DNA of 64,000 nt from Mycobacterium attenuatum (lineage in GTDB: Bacteria; Actinomycetota; Actinomycetes; Mycobacteriales; Mycobacteriaceae): the NCBI RefSeq assembly GCF_900566085.1, contig NZ_UPHT01000081.1, positions 1 to 64,000 on the forward strand, given 5' to 3'. Of this stretch, positions 43,238 through 52,257 are shown piece after piece; the stretch's first letter is position 1, and every line of letters begins with the position of its first letter. Under the pieces are notes generated by a model. The model ran no database searches. It was not told the DNA's origin and worked only from the letters and a program-made list of their open reading frames with translations. A program made the translations under genes and the position numbers.

Positions 43238-44269
43238 ATGGTCATGGTAAAAAATGCCCGCCGTGCCCGAGGGGGGAAACCCGACGGCCGCCGCATTCAT
43301 CATCGCCACAGCCCGCAATCAATTGCCGTCTCACTTGCCACTCGATTGATTGTGAAGAATGCGGTGCGCGCCTGGGCCATCCAACCGAATCTGCGCTGGC
43401 CATTCGACTACGTCGATGGCTTGGCAGGTTTGCTGCCGCGTTTTGGGACGGCGGCCCGCATTGATCCGGTTCGCCTCGATCACTGCGCTGCGGAATGGGT
43501 TCGGGCACCCGGTGTTTCCCCGAAGCGGGCAATTCTTTACCTCCATGGCGGGGCCTTCCTCACGTGTGGGCTCAACACACACCGGTCCCTGGCGTGCCGG
43601 TTGTCGAAGGCCGCGGATGCCGGCGTGCTCAACGTGGGATACCGCAAACTGCCTTCGCACCACATCACCGACGCGATCGAGGATGCGCTGAGCGGCCTCG
43701 CCTGGTTGCAGGCCCAGGGCTTCGAGGGTGACCAGGTCGTCGTGGCCGGCGATTCGGCCGGCGGGTACCTGGCATTCATGACAACGCTGTCGGCGATTCG
43801 CAGCCACCTGCCCAAGCCAGCTGGCATTGCCACCGTCTCGCCCTTCACCGATGCGGACCCGGCCCGCAAGCTCGCTCACCGCAACGCACGCCGATGCTCG
43901 ATGTTCACCCGCGGTGCCCTGTCGATGTTCGCGCGCTATCTCGGCGAGGTGCAGCTGCCGCCGAGCCGGTCGCAACCCGCACGGCGCGTTGAGTCCCCGG
44001 TGGATGCGGATTTGTCGCCGCTGCCGCCCGTCTCCATCCATGCGAGTTCGGACGAATTGTTGCTCGCCGACGCTGAGCTCATGGCCAATCGGCTCAGCGC
44101 CGCGGGAATCCGATGTGATCTACACCTATGGGACGGCCAAATTCACGACTTTCCGCTGGCTGCAGACGTATTGCCGGAAGGCAGGCGTGCCATTCGGTAT
44201 ATCGGCGACTTCGTCAAAGAGGTCACCGGCGCAGGTACGGGCCGCCTTCCGGCGGCCGCGGCCGGCTAA
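43238..44269 (+). CDS. Alpha/beta hydrolase, hormone-sensitive-lipase family esterase
   Basis: 343 residues. The ATG at 43238 follows AGGAG at the ideal distance. The HSL oxyanion motif HGGAF is at 103-107, the nucleophile Ser173 lies in GDSAGG, Asp272 in SSDELLLAD and His303 in QIHDFPL. The family hydrolyses short-chain esters or lipids; mycobacteria hold many (Lip proteins). The first 20 residues are very basic (KNARRARGGKPDGRR) and not a signal peptide. The N-terminal cap (LIVKNAVRAWAIQPNLRWPF) is typical of mycobacterial LipR/LipN-like enzymes. It stands alone, with the pseudogene upstream. Confidence 0.9.
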   Translation: MVMVKNARRARGGKPDGRRIHHRHSPQSIAVSLATRLIVKNAVRAWAIQPNLRWPFDYVDGLAGLLPRFGTAARIDPVRLDHCAAEWVRAPGVSPKRAILYLHGGAFLTCGLNTHRSLACRLSKAADAGVLNVGYRKLPSHHITDAIEDALSGLAWLQAQGFEGDQVVVAGDSAGGYLAFMTTLSAIRSHLPKPAGIATVSPFTDADPARKLAHRNARRCSMFTRGALSMFARYLGEVQLPPSRSQPARRVESPVDADLSPLPPVSIHASSDELLLADAELMANRLSAAGIRCDLHLWDGQIHDFPLAADVLPEGRRAIRYIGDFVKEVTGAGTGRLPAAAAG

Positions 44270-44378
44270 CGCACCCAGCGCTCGCGCGCGAGGGTAGGCG
44301 CTGGTGTGATCGATCACAGCTAGTGGCCGTGACCTGGCCGGACACCCTGATCTTCGGCGTCGCGACCGCATAGCGGGC

Positions 44379-44384
44379 TACGAT
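44379..44384 (+). promoter_or_regulatory. -10 hexamer TACGAT, leaderless start
   Basis: It ends seven bases before the ATG at 44391 of the PknF-like kinase. No ribosome site is present in the six bases between. Confidence 0.6.
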
Positions 44385-44390
44385 GCCGCC

Positions 44391-45842
44391 ATGCCGCTCG
44401 CCGAAGGTTCGACGTTCGCCGGCTACACCATCGTCCGACAGCTGGGTTCCGGCGGGATGGGCGAGGTCTACTTGGCCCGGCACCCGAGACTTCCCCGCCA
44501 GGACGCATTGAAGGTACTCCGGCCGGAGGTATCTGCCGACACGGAGTACCGGGAACGCTTCAACCGCGAAGCCGACGCCGCGGCTTCACTGTGGCACCCG
44601 CATATCGTCGCGGTGCACGACCGGGGCGAAACCGACGGTCAGTTGTGGATCGACATGGACTATGTCGACGGTGTGGACGCCGTGCGGTTGCTGCGCGAGC
44701 GGTATCCCCACGGGATGCCCGGCCCCGAGGTCACCGCGATCATCACCGCGGTGGCCGAGGCGCTCGACTACGCCCACGAACACAGGCTGCTGCACCGCGA
44801 CGTCAAGCCCGCCAACATCCTGATCGCCAAGCCCGACTCGCCGGACCGTCGAATCATGTTGGCCGACTTCGGGATCGCCGGCTGGGTGGGCGAAGCCAGC
44901 GGGTTGACCGCGACCAATATGACGGTGGGCACCGTGTCCTACGCCGCGCCCGAACAGCTGATGGGCCAAGACCTCGACGGGCGGGCCGACCAGTACGCGC
45001 TGGCAGCGACGGCGTTTCACCTGATCACCGGTTCTCCGCCGTTCCAGCATTCCAACCCCGCCGTCGTGATCAGCCAGCACCTGAGCGCAGCGCCCCCGCC
45101 GATCGGCGATCGCCTGCCGGCCCTGGCGGACCTCGACGCGGTGTTCGCCAAGGCGCTGGCCAAAGACCCCAAAGACCGTTATCAGCGGTGTGTCGATTTC
45201 GCCCGGGCGCTCGGTCATCGCCTGGGCGGCGGTGATGCCGACGAAACCATCGCCCGACCGGTCGCGACGCCCGCGCCGCCGGCCAAACGGTCGCTGATGC
45301 GACCAGCGGTGCTGATCCCCGCCATGCTGGCGATATTGCTGGTCGTCGCGATTGTCGTGGCGCTTCGCGAGTTCCAGCGGGCCGACGACGAACGCGCGGT
45401 GTCCGCGACGACGTCGAGCTCGCCGGCGACCACCACCTCGGTGGTGACGACGACGACACCGCCGCCCACCACCACCTCCACCTCCACCACCTCGACGACG
45501 ACGACACCGTCGACCACCGCGGCGGCAGAGACCGAGACCACGACGTCGGCTGCCGCGGCGCCGGTGGTGGTCATCGGCGCCGTCTGCTCCCCGCTGGGCA
45601 GTACCGGAGTCACCAAGACCGGCGCGACCGCCTACTGTTCGACCCTGCAGGGCACCAGCACGACCATCTGGTCACTCACGCCGGGCACCGTGGCGAGTCC
45701 GACAATCACCGCCACGGCGGAGCCCACCGAGACGCCGCTACCCACGGAGCAGGAATCGCCGATCCGCATCTGCATGCAACAGACGGGCCAGACCCGCCGT
45801 CAATGCCGTGAGGAGATTCGCCGCAGCAACGGCTGGCCGTGA
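44391..45842 (+). CDS. pknF: PknF-like receptor Ser/Thr protein kinase
   Basis: 483 residues, close to M. tuberculosis PknF (476). Residues 8-275 are the kinase: [11 protein letters not shown], Lys in [17 protein letters not shown] (His135), LADFGIAGW and an activation loop with [16 protein letters not shown]. One helix (about 303-325) is followed by an outside linker extremely rich in Thr and Ser (residues about 340-385), then a small domain with [19 protein letters not shown] and a last Cys pair ([14 protein letters not shown]). PknF phosphorylates the FHA-ABC transporter Rv1747, whose homologue lies just downstream here. The predicted mRNA is leaderless. Confidence 0.9.
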   Translation: MPLAEGSTFAGYTIVRQLGSGGMGEVYLARHPRLPRQDALKVLRPEVSADTEYRERFNREADAAASLWHPHIVAVHDRGETDGQLWIDMDYVDGVDAVRLLRERYPHGMPGPEVTAIITAVAEALDYAHEHRLLHRDVKPANILIAKPDSPDRRIMLADFGIAGWVGEASGLTATNMTVGTVSYAAPEQLMGQDLDGRADQYALAATAFHLITGSPPFQHSNPAVVISQHLSAAPPPIGDRLPALADLDAVFAKALAKDPKDRYQRCVDFARALGHRLGGGDADETIARPVATPAPPAKRSLMRPAVLIPAMLAILLVVAIVVALREFQRADDERAVSATTSSSPATTTSVVTTTTPPPTTTSTSTTSTTTTPSTTAAAETETTTSAAAAPVVVIGAVCSPLGSTGVTKTGATAYCSTLQGTSTTIWSLTPGTVASPTITATAEPTETPLPTEQESPIRICMQQTGQTRRQCREEIRRSNGWP

Positions 45843-45860
45843 CGGCTTTGGCCGCGGGGG

Positions 45861-46166
45861 CTACACGCAGCCGCTGACGCTGATCCGGCGACCGACATTG
45901 GCGCAGACGTTCACATTGGGCGCCGGGGGTGGGGGAGGCGGATAGTCCTCGGGCAACGGGGCGTATTCGGACGGGGGCGGAACGTAGGGGGCCACCGCAT
46001 CGGCAACATTGGCGCACCCGCTCACCGAAACTCGCCGCCCGGCGTTGACGCACACGTCTGCGCGTGCTTGGCCGGACGGCGCCATGACGGCGAACACTTC
46101 AGGAACGGCGGTCAACGCCAATGCCGCTGTCGCCACGGCGGCCACCGGTCGCTTCCAGGGACGCAT
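45861..46166 (-). CDS. Small secreted protein with duplicated Cys motif
   Basis: 101 residues. The ATG at 46166 follows AAGGAG. A signal peptide spans about residues 1-37 (PVAAVATAALALTAVPEVFA, then a probable cut near ARA-DVC). The mature part has the motif CVNAGRRVSVSGC, a Pro/Tyr-rich spacer (PSEYAPLPEDYPPPPPPAP), and the near copy CANVGRRISVSGC at the end. Each copy has two Cys 12 residues apart, likely disulphide-bonded. The function is unknown. It sits convergent to the kinase gene (18 bases between stops) and divergent from the transporter gene, thus splitting what I recall as an adjacent pknF-Rv1747 pair in M. tuberculosis. Confidence 0.8.
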   Translation of the reverse strand: MRPWKRPVAAVATAALALTAVPEVFAVMAPSGQARADVCVNAGRRVSVSGCANVADAVAPYVPPPSEYAPLPEDYPPPPPPAPNVNVCANVGRRISVSGCV

Positions 46167-46475
46167 TGAGAATCTCCTTGCTGCCGGCTGCCACGTGTCC
46201 GGCGTCTGTTCGACTGGAGTGTCTGAAGTGTGAGGGGCCCCGTTGGGCAACGAATTATATCCGCGCCCGCGTGTCGTCAACCCCGAGTTCGCGCTGCGCG
46301 CCGCCGAATTCGGCGAACCGATCGAAGTCGCCCACCGACGTTAGCCACCGAGGCTGCCTCAGGTAACCGCGCCAAGACATCCGATGGCCCAACTGATTGC
46401 CTGCCACCAGGTAACCCCGCGACGTATCCACGTCTTGTTCTGCAGTTGGCGCCGCTGCCGTTACAGTTGGTCCCG
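46167..46475. other. Divergent intergenic region upstream of FHA-ABC transporter
   Basis: About 310 bases holding the promoters of the small secreted protein (minus) and of the transporter (plus). A frame is open through it, but no ribosome site or family match supports coding. TACAGT at 46462-46467 is the only clear -10 for the plus strand. Confidence 0.5.
46462..46467 (+). promoter_or_regulatory. -10 hexamer TACAGT before FHA-ABC transporter
   Basis: It ends nine bases before the ATG at 46476, predicting a leader of zero to two bases. It suggests that the transporter has its own promoter rather than depending on the kinase transcript. Confidence 0.45.
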
Positions 46476-49118
46476 ATGACCCAAACAGTTGCGCCGCCAG
46501 TGCTGACCGTGCGATACAACGGAGCCGAGCGCACCTTCGCAGCAGGCCACGATGTCGTCATCGGCCGTGATCTACGCGCCGACGTCCGCGTCGCGGACCC
46601 GCTGATCTCGCGGGTGCATCTGCTGTTGCGCTTCGACCAGGGCAGGTGGATCGCCATCGACAACGGCAGCCTCAACGGGCTGTATGTCAACAACCGCCGG
46701 GTACCGGTCGTCGACATCCACGACGGCCAGCGTGTCAATATCGGCAACCCCGACGGTCCGGCGCTCGACTTCGAGGTTGGCCGGCGCCAGCAGGGTTCGG
46801 TCGGGCGGCCCCCGCCGACGACGGCGATGCCGGTGCCGCCCATCCCGACTGGGGCACGGCCGGCCCACACTCCGCCGCATACCGGTGCCCAGTGGGCGGC
46901 GCCGCCGCAACAGCCGCAATCGCCACAACAGCCGCAATCGCCGACGACCGCCCGGATGCCTGCTCAACCGCCCGGCGGGCCGCAGCACGCCCCGCCGGCG
47001 GGGCCGCCGCCGCACTACCCGACCGGCGCTCAACCGGCCCGCCCGCCGTCGGGCCCACAGCCCGCACCGCAGATTTACCGCCCACCCGCCGGGGCTCCGC
47101 CGCCTCCGGTCGCCGTTCGTCCCAGCGGGGAAACGGGCAACATCGCGACGTCGATGATGAAGATCCTGCGGCCCGGCAAAGCGGCGGGGGAATTGCCGCC
47201 GGGCTCGCTTCGGATCGGCCGGGCCGACGACAACGACATCGTCATCCCCGAGGTGCTGGCATCGCGCCACCACGCGAGCCTGGTCCCGACGCCCGGTGGC
47301 ACCGAAATCCGCGACAACCGCAGCATCAACGGCACTTTCGTCAACGGGTTGCGGGTCGAATCGGCGCTGCTGCGCGAGGGCGATGTCGTCACGATCGGCA
47401 ACATCGACCTGGTTTTCGCCGGCGGCACGCTGGTACGCCGCGAAGAGACCCTACTGGAGACGCGCACCGGCGGTCTCGATGTGCGTGGGGTGACGTGGAC
47501 GATCGAGAACAACAAGACGCTGCTGGACAACATTTCGTTGACCGCGCGCCCGGGCATGCTCACCGCCGTCATCGGTCCGTCCGGCGCCGGCAAGTCGACC
47601 TTCGCGCGGCTGGTGGCCGGCTACACCCATCCGAGCAGCGGCACAGTCGCGTTCGAAGGACACAACGTGCACGCCGAATACGCCTCGCTGCGAAGCAGGA
47701 TCGGCATGGTACCGCAAGACGATGTGGTGCATGGCCAGCTGACCGTCAAACAAGCATTGATGTATGCCGCCGAGCTGCGACTGCCCCCCGACACCGCCAA
47801 GGAAGACCGGGAACAGGTGGTCGCCCGGGTACTCGAGGAACTCGAGATGTCCAAGCACCTCGAGACCCGCGTCGACAAGCTGTCGGGCGGTCAGCGCAAA
47901 CGTGCGTCGGTGGCGCTGGAACTGCTGACCGGGCCGTCGCTGCTGATTCTCGACGAGCCCACATCGGGTTTGGACCCGGCGCTGGACCGCCAGGTCATGA
48001 CCATGCTGCGGCAACTGGCCGATGCCGGCCGGGTGGTGCTGGTGGTCACCCACTCGCTGACCTACCTCGACGTCTGCGACCAGGTGCTGCTGCTGGCGCC
48101 CGGCGGCAAGACGGCGTTCTGCGGGCCGCCCAACCAGATCGGCCCGGCGATGGGCACCACCAACTGGGCCGACATCTTCAGCACGGTTGCCGACGACCCG
48201 GACGGCGCGCAGTCCCGGTACCTGGCGCGCACGGGTCCACCGCCCCCACCGCCGCCGGCCGAGCAGCCCGCCGAGCTGGGCGACCCCTCGCACACCAGCC
48301 TGTTCCGGCAGTTCTCGACGATCGCGCGGCGGCAGATCCGGTTGATCGTGTCCGACCGTGGCTATTTCGTCTTTTTGGCAGTGCTGCCGTTCATCATGGG
48401 CTCGCTGTCGATGTCCGTCCCTGGTGACGTCGGTTTCGGGTTCCCCAATCCGATGGGTAACGCACCCAACGAGCCGGGCCAGATCCTGGTGTTGCTCAAC
48501 GTCGGTGCGGTGTTCATGGGGACCGCGCTGACCATCCGCGACCTCATCGGAGAGCGGCCCATCTTCCGGCGAGAACAGGCGGTGGGCCTGTCCACCACCG
48601 CATACCTGATCGCGAAGATCTGTGTCTACACGGTGTTCGCGGTTGTCCAGTCAGCGATCGTGACGATCATCGTGCTGATCGGCAAGGGCGGCCCGACGCA
48701 GGGTGCGGTGGCATTGGGCAAGCCGGGTCTGGAACTGTTCGCCGACGTCGCGTTGACCTGCGTCGCCTCGGCGATGCTGGGGCTGGCGTTGTCGGCCATC
48801 GCCAAATCCAATGAACAGATCATGCCGCTGCTCGTGGTCGCGGTCATGTCGCAACTGGTCTTCTCCGGCGGCATGATTCCGGTCACCGGGCGCGTCGGCC
48901 TGGATCAGATGTCGTGGGCCACACCGGCGAGATGGGGTTTCGCGGCGTCGGCCTCCACCGTCGACTTGATCAAATTGGTGCCCGGCCCGCTGACGCCCAA
49001 GGATTCACACTGGCATCACACGGCCGGCGCGTGGTGGTTCGACATGGGCATGCTGGCCGTGATCAGCGTTTTCTACCTCTGCTTCGTGCGGTGGAAGATC
49101 CGCCTTCCGCGCGGCTGA
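46476..49118 (+). CDS. FHA-domain ABC transporter, Rv1747-like
   Basis: 880 residues (Rv1747 has 865). FHA1 (about 15-105) has VIGRDLRADVRVADPLISRVH and NGLYVNN; a Pro/Gln-rich linker with a duplicated 18-base unit (46908-46943) and several Thr follows; FHA2 (about 235-315) has RIGRADDNDIVIPEVLASRHH and SINGTFVNG. The ATPase has GPSGAGKST (about 367), LSGGQRKRASVALELL and LLILDEPTSGLD. Residues 609-880 are an ABC2-type six-helix membrane domain. Rv1747 is phosphorylated by PknF and binds its own phospho-Thr through FHA domains; it is implicated in export of cell-envelope lipids such as phosphatidylinositol mannosides. I chose the ATG at 46476 because the FHA domain begins there. Confidence 0.93.
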   Translation: MTQTVAPPVLTVRYNGAERTFAAGHDVVIGRDLRADVRVADPLISRVHLLLRFDQGRWIAIDNGSLNGLYVNNRRVPVVDIHDGQRVNIGNPDGPALDFEVGRRQQGSVGRPPPTTAMPVPPIPTGARPAHTPPHTGAQWAAPPQQPQSPQQPQSPTTARMPAQPPGGPQHAPPAGPPPHYPTGAQPARPPSGPQPAPQIYRPPAGAPPPPVAVRPSGETGNIATSMMKILRPGKAAGELPPGSLRIGRADDNDIVIPEVLASRHHASLVPTPGGTEIRDNRSINGTFVNGLRVESALLREGDVVTIGNIDLVFAGGTLVRREETLLETRTGGLDVRGVTWTIENNKTLLDNISLTARPGMLTAVIGPSGAGKSTFARLVAGYTHPSSGTVAFEGHNVHAEYASLRSRIGMVPQDDVVHGQLTVKQALMYAAELRLPPDTAKEDREQVVARVLEELEMSKHLETRVDKLSGGQRKRASVALELLTGPSLLILDEPTSGLDPALDRQVMTMLRQLADAGRVVLVVTHSLTYLDVCDQVLLLAPGGKTAFCGPPNQIGPAMGTTNWADIFSTVADDPDGAQSRYLARTGPPPPPPPAEQPAELGDPSHTSLFRQFSTIARRQIRLIVSDRGYFVFLAVLPFIMGSLSMSVPGDVGFGFPNPMGNAPNEPGQILVLLNVGAVFMGTALTIRDLIGERPIFRREQAVGLSTTAYLIAKICVYTVFAVVQSAIVTIIVLIGKGGPTQGAVALGKPGLELFADVALTCVASAMLGLALSAIAKSNEQIMPLLVVAVMSQLVFSGGMIPVTGRVGLDQMSWATPARWGFAASASTVDLIKLVPGPLTPKDSHWHHTAGAWWFDMGMLAVISVFYLCFVRWKIRLPRG

Positions 49119-49286
49119 TCGGCCATCCACGCGCCTCCGGACAAGGCATCGCACCTCGGCATCATCGCCGGCGCCGCGAGCGGCTAGTGGGCACACGTGC
49201 ACCAAGAGGGACGAATCAGCCCCGGCTTGTGCATCGATGCAGGGTGAAACCTATCTGGGGCACGGCCAGCAGGCCCGGTATCAGGG

Positions 49287-49745
49287 TCAGCAGGACGGAT
49301 CGTCCGTCGCGCTGGAAGCTCCTTTCTGGTAGAGGGGCCGCGTCCCATGGTTCATCTCGGTACACCACAGGACGGCATCGTGCGCGGGCTCGGAGCTGAG
49401 CGCATGATCGAGCAGGAACCCGCCGATGCCCCGGCGCTCGTCTCCCACGGTCATAGAGAGCGCGTCGATCTGGAGATGGTCAGGATTTCCCGGCTCCGGC
49501 CCGAAGATGCTCATGCCGACAATTCGGTCCCGCGACTCGCCAAGCCACCTGGCCCATCCGGGCCGGCTGACCGTTAGCGGGTATTCCCGATCGACCCACG
49601 TCTGCCAATCGAACAGGTCGAGCAGCTCGCTAGCCACGATTCCCCGGTAGGACAGTCGCCCACTCCGGTAGTGCATCGGCGCGACGTTCGCGTAGTCCGC
49701 CGGTTCGGCTCTCCGGATCGAGCTACCGTCGGGTATCTGCGTCAC
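49287..49745 (-). CDS. GNAT-family N-acetyltransferase, possibly 3'-truncated
   Basis: 152 residues from a GTG at 49745 (VTQIPDGSSIRRAEPADYAN) behind CGGAG. The acetyl-CoA loop is DERRGIGGFLLDHAL near residue 115, after the core strand LQIDALSMTVG. The region that normally closes the domain (RxLYERxGF) here reads TRPLYQKGASSATDDPSC and stops, so the last strand is missing or altered by a frameshift. The target is unknown. It is divergent from the AMP ligase gene with 123 bases between. Confidence 0.75.
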   Translation of the reverse strand: MTQIPDGSSIRRAEPADYANVAPMHYRSGRLSYRGIVASELLDLFDWQTWVDREYPLTVSRPGWARWLGESRDRIVGMSIFGPEPGNPDHLQIDALSMTVGDERRGIGGFLLDHALSSEPAHDAVLWCTEMNHGTRPLYQKGASSATDDPSC

Positions 49746-49856
49746 GGTTGCTCCGCTGGTTTGTCTGAGCCCGATGGTGAGGGCGAAGTAGCGCAGATCC
49801 CCGGCACGCAAGTTTCGTCCCGGAGCGGGCCGGATCGAGCGCCGCGCTGCTTTCCC

Positions 49857-49862
49857 TATCAT
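49857..49862 (+). promoter_or_regulatory. -10 hexamer TATCAT, leaderless start of catabolic operon
   Basis: It ends seven bases before the ATG at 49869 of the AMP ligase; no ribosome site is visible. It would drive the three-gene operon 49869-53526. Confidence 0.55.
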
Positions 49863-49868
49863 TTCGTT

Positions 49869-51491
49869 ATGGATGCCGGTGGGCTGGATACCGCGGGATC
49901 TTGGGCATTCAGCGCCGAAGACTCGGCCCGGTACTACGCGGCCGGGTGGTGGTCGGACACCACGCTGTCTGATGCGGCACGTCGTAACGCCGAGCTCTCG
50001 CCCGACCGGACCGCGTACATCGAACATTCCGGCCCGTCCCTAACCGGGCATGAATTCGACTGTGCCGCTACGGCATTAGCGAAACAGCTGGCGGGTGTCG
50101 GGCTGACTTATGGGGACCGGGTGGCGGTGTGGCACGGCGACTCGGCGGCCATCCACGTGCTGTTCGTCGCGATCGAGCGCTGCGGCGCCGTCGTCGTCGG
50201 GCTAGGTGCGCGTGCCGGTCCGCGTGAGGTCGTCGACATCCTGCGTCAAACCCGGCCGAAAGTTCTGATCAGCGATCGGCACCACAACGGCGTCGCAGCG
50301 GACGTAGCCGCCGAGTACCCGGTTTCGTTGCTGGTGCTCGGCGGGCACCGGGCCGCGCCGGCACTGAACGTCGAGACCGAACCCGGGGTGCTGGACAGCG
50401 GCTGCCGGCTCGGGCCCGACGACGTCTTCCTGATCAACTCCACCTCCGGCACCACCGGGCGTCCCAAATGTGTCGTGCACACCCAAAATCGTTGGCATTA
50501 CTTTCATCTGAAGGCTGTCGCACACGGGCTACTGACCGCTGACGACGTTTTCCTGCCGGTCATCGCGACACCGTTCGGGTTCGGGATATGGACCAGCCAC
50601 ACGTCGCCGATCCATCTCGGTGCCACCGTGGTGGTCCTGGACAGGTTCAGCACCCGGGCCGCGGCGGCAGCGATAGCCGCCCACCGGGTCAGCGTATTAT
50701 GTTGTGTCAGTACGCAGTTGACCATGCTGATGGCCGACGCAGCTTGCCGGGATTACGATCTGAGTTCGCTGCGGGTGGCGTTCACCGGTGGCGAAGCGGT
50801 GCCCTATCGGCCGGCCGCCGAGTTCGAGGAACTTACCGGGGCCAAGATCTTGCAGTGCTACGGTTCCAACGAGACCGGTCTGCTCAGCGGGACCACGCTG
50901 GACGACACGCAGCAACGGCGGCTGCGGACGGCTGGACGCATAGTGCCGGAGATGTCGGTCCGGCTTTTCGACAGGGATCGCGACGTCACCGGGACGGGCC
51001 GCGGCCAACCCGCCTGCCGGGGCCCGGCGACCAGTCTCGGCTATCTGGACGGTACCGATCGCGACAAGCTGTTCACCACCGACGGGTGGATGCGCATGGG
51101 TGATCTCTGTGAGATCGATGCGCAGGGATACCTAAGTGTCGCCGGCCGCATTTCCGAGTTCATTGTGCGCGGCGGCAAGAACATCAGCGCGGCACACGTC
51201 GAAGACGCCGCGCTGACCCATCCGGCGATCGCGGTGGCCGCGGCCGTCGCGATGCCCGATCCGGTGTTCGGCGAAAAGGTATGCCTCTACGCCGAACTCG
51301 CCGGCTCGAACTCCCTGGGGCTGGCCGAACTGGTTAACCATCTGCTGGACCTGGGCTACGGCAAGGAGCTGCTGCCCGAACGGCTCATCGTGATCGAGGA
51401 ACTGCCGCGCTCCTCGGGTGGCAAGGTTGCCAAAAGCGTGCTGCGCGAAGACATTCGCGCCAGGATGGAGGTCGATGATGAACACCGCTGA
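49869..51491 (+). CDS. AMP-dependent acid-CoA ligase, benzoate-ligase-like
   Basis: 540 residues. ANL-superfamily motifs: NSTSGTTGRPKCVVHTQN (P-loop, about 198), GGEAVP, LQCYGSNETGLLSG, TDGWMRMGDLCEID and GGKNISAAHVED, with the catalytic Lys in SSGGKVAKSVL at the end. CoA ligases of this type activate aromatic or medium-chain carboxylates. The P-loop ends KC rather than the usual KG. It is followed by class II aldolase and amidohydrolase genes with overlap or six-base spacing, so the three probably act on one compound: activation, then aldol-type cleavage and hydrolysis or decarboxylation, order unknown. Confidence 0.9.
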   Translation: MDAGGLDTAGSWAFSAEDSARYYAAGWWSDTTLSDAARRNAELSPDRTAYIEHSGPSLTGHEFDCAATALAKQLAGVGLTYGDRVAVWHGDSAAIHVLFVAIERCGAVVVGLGARAGPREVVDILRQTRPKVLISDRHHNGVAADVAAEYPVSLLVLGGHRAAPALNVETEPGVLDSGCRLGPDDVFLINSTSGTTGRPKCVVHTQNRWHYFHLKAVAHGLLTADDVFLPVIATPFGFGIWTSHTSPIHLGATVVVLDRFSTRAAAAAIAAHRVSVLCCVSTQLTMLMADAACRDYDLSSLRVAFTGGEAVPYRPAAEFEELTGAKILQCYGSNETGLLSGTTLDDTQQRRLRTAGRIVPEMSVRLFDRDRDVTGTGRGQPACRGPATSLGYLDGTDRDKLFTTDGWMRMGDLCEIDAQGYLSVAGRISEFIVRGGKNISAAHVEDAALTHPAIAVAAAVAMPDPVFGEKVCLYAELAGSNSLGLAELVNHLLDLGYGKELLPERLIVIEELPRSSGGKVAKSVLREDIRARMEVDDEHR

Positions 51492-52251
51492 TGCGCGCCC
51501 GGGCGGCGTGCGGGTGTGGACGCCGTCGGTCCTGCCGCCGATCGGAGTCGAGCTGTCCAACGAGCAGGCGCTGGCGGTGGCCTTCCGCCACCTCGCCGCG
51601 ATCGGGTTCGCCGAGAACATGGCCGGACACATCACCTGGCAACCCGACGGCGACACCGACATGTTGGTCAACCCGTGGGGCCTGTGGTGGCAGGAGCTCA
51701 CCGCATCGGATATCTGCGTGGTCGACGCCGACGCACAGGTGGTACGCGGCCGGTGGGATGTCACCCCGGCGATCCACCTCCATACCGAACTGCACCGCGT
51801 CCGAGAAGATGCCCGGGTGGTCATTCACAACCACCCTTACTACGTGTGCGTGCTGGCCGCGCTGGGCCGGCTGCCCGAGCTGGTGCACCAGACCGGTTCG
51901 CTGTTCCTGGATGACCTGTGTCTGGTCGATACGTACGACGGTGAAGTCGACAGCCGTTCGCGCGCAGCCGATCTCGCGGCACATATCGGCGGCGCCAACG
52001 TGACGATTCTGGCCAACCATGGCGTCATCGCCACCGGCCGCACTCTAGCCGAAGCCGTCTACCGCGCCGCATCGATCGAACGGGTATGCAAACTGGCCTA
52101 CGACGTCATGCTCACCGGTGCGGCACCCGCGCAGATGACATGGGCGGACATGGCAGGCATGCAATCCTCGCTCATCGAACGTGCCGCCGCTGTGTACTGG
52201 GCGGGTGCCGCGCGGCTGACCATCAAGGCTGATCCGGAAGTTCTGCGGTGA
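51475..52251 (+). CDS. Class II aldolase/adducin-family protein
   Basis: 258 residues; the ATG at 51475 overlaps the ligase 3' end by 17 bases and follows GGAGG within it. Metal ligands of the class II aldolase fold are visible: HLHTEL with the His pair (about 100) and NHPYYV (about 120), and the third His in LANHGVIATG (about 180). GFAENMAGHITWQ replaces the usual GLVxGxxGNxS substrate loop, as in adducin-like relatives. Such proteins cleave or rearrange sugar phosphates or hydroxyacids, or decarboxylate small acids, using Zn2+ or Mn2+. The operon context suggests a catabolic role. Confidence 0.9.
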   Translation: MMNTADARPGGVRVWTPSVLPPIGVELSNEQALAVAFRHLAAIGFAENMAGHITWQPDGDTDMLVNPWGLWWQELTASDICVVDADAQVVRGRWDVTPAIHLHTELHRVREDARVVIHNHPYYVCVLAALGRLPELVHQTGSLFLDDLCLVDTYDGEVDSRSRAADLAAHIGGANVTILANHGVIATGRTLAEAVYRAASIERVCKLAYDVMLTGAAPAQMTWADMAGMQSSLIERAAAVYWAGAARLTIKADPEVLR

Positions 52252-52257
52252 ATCGCC

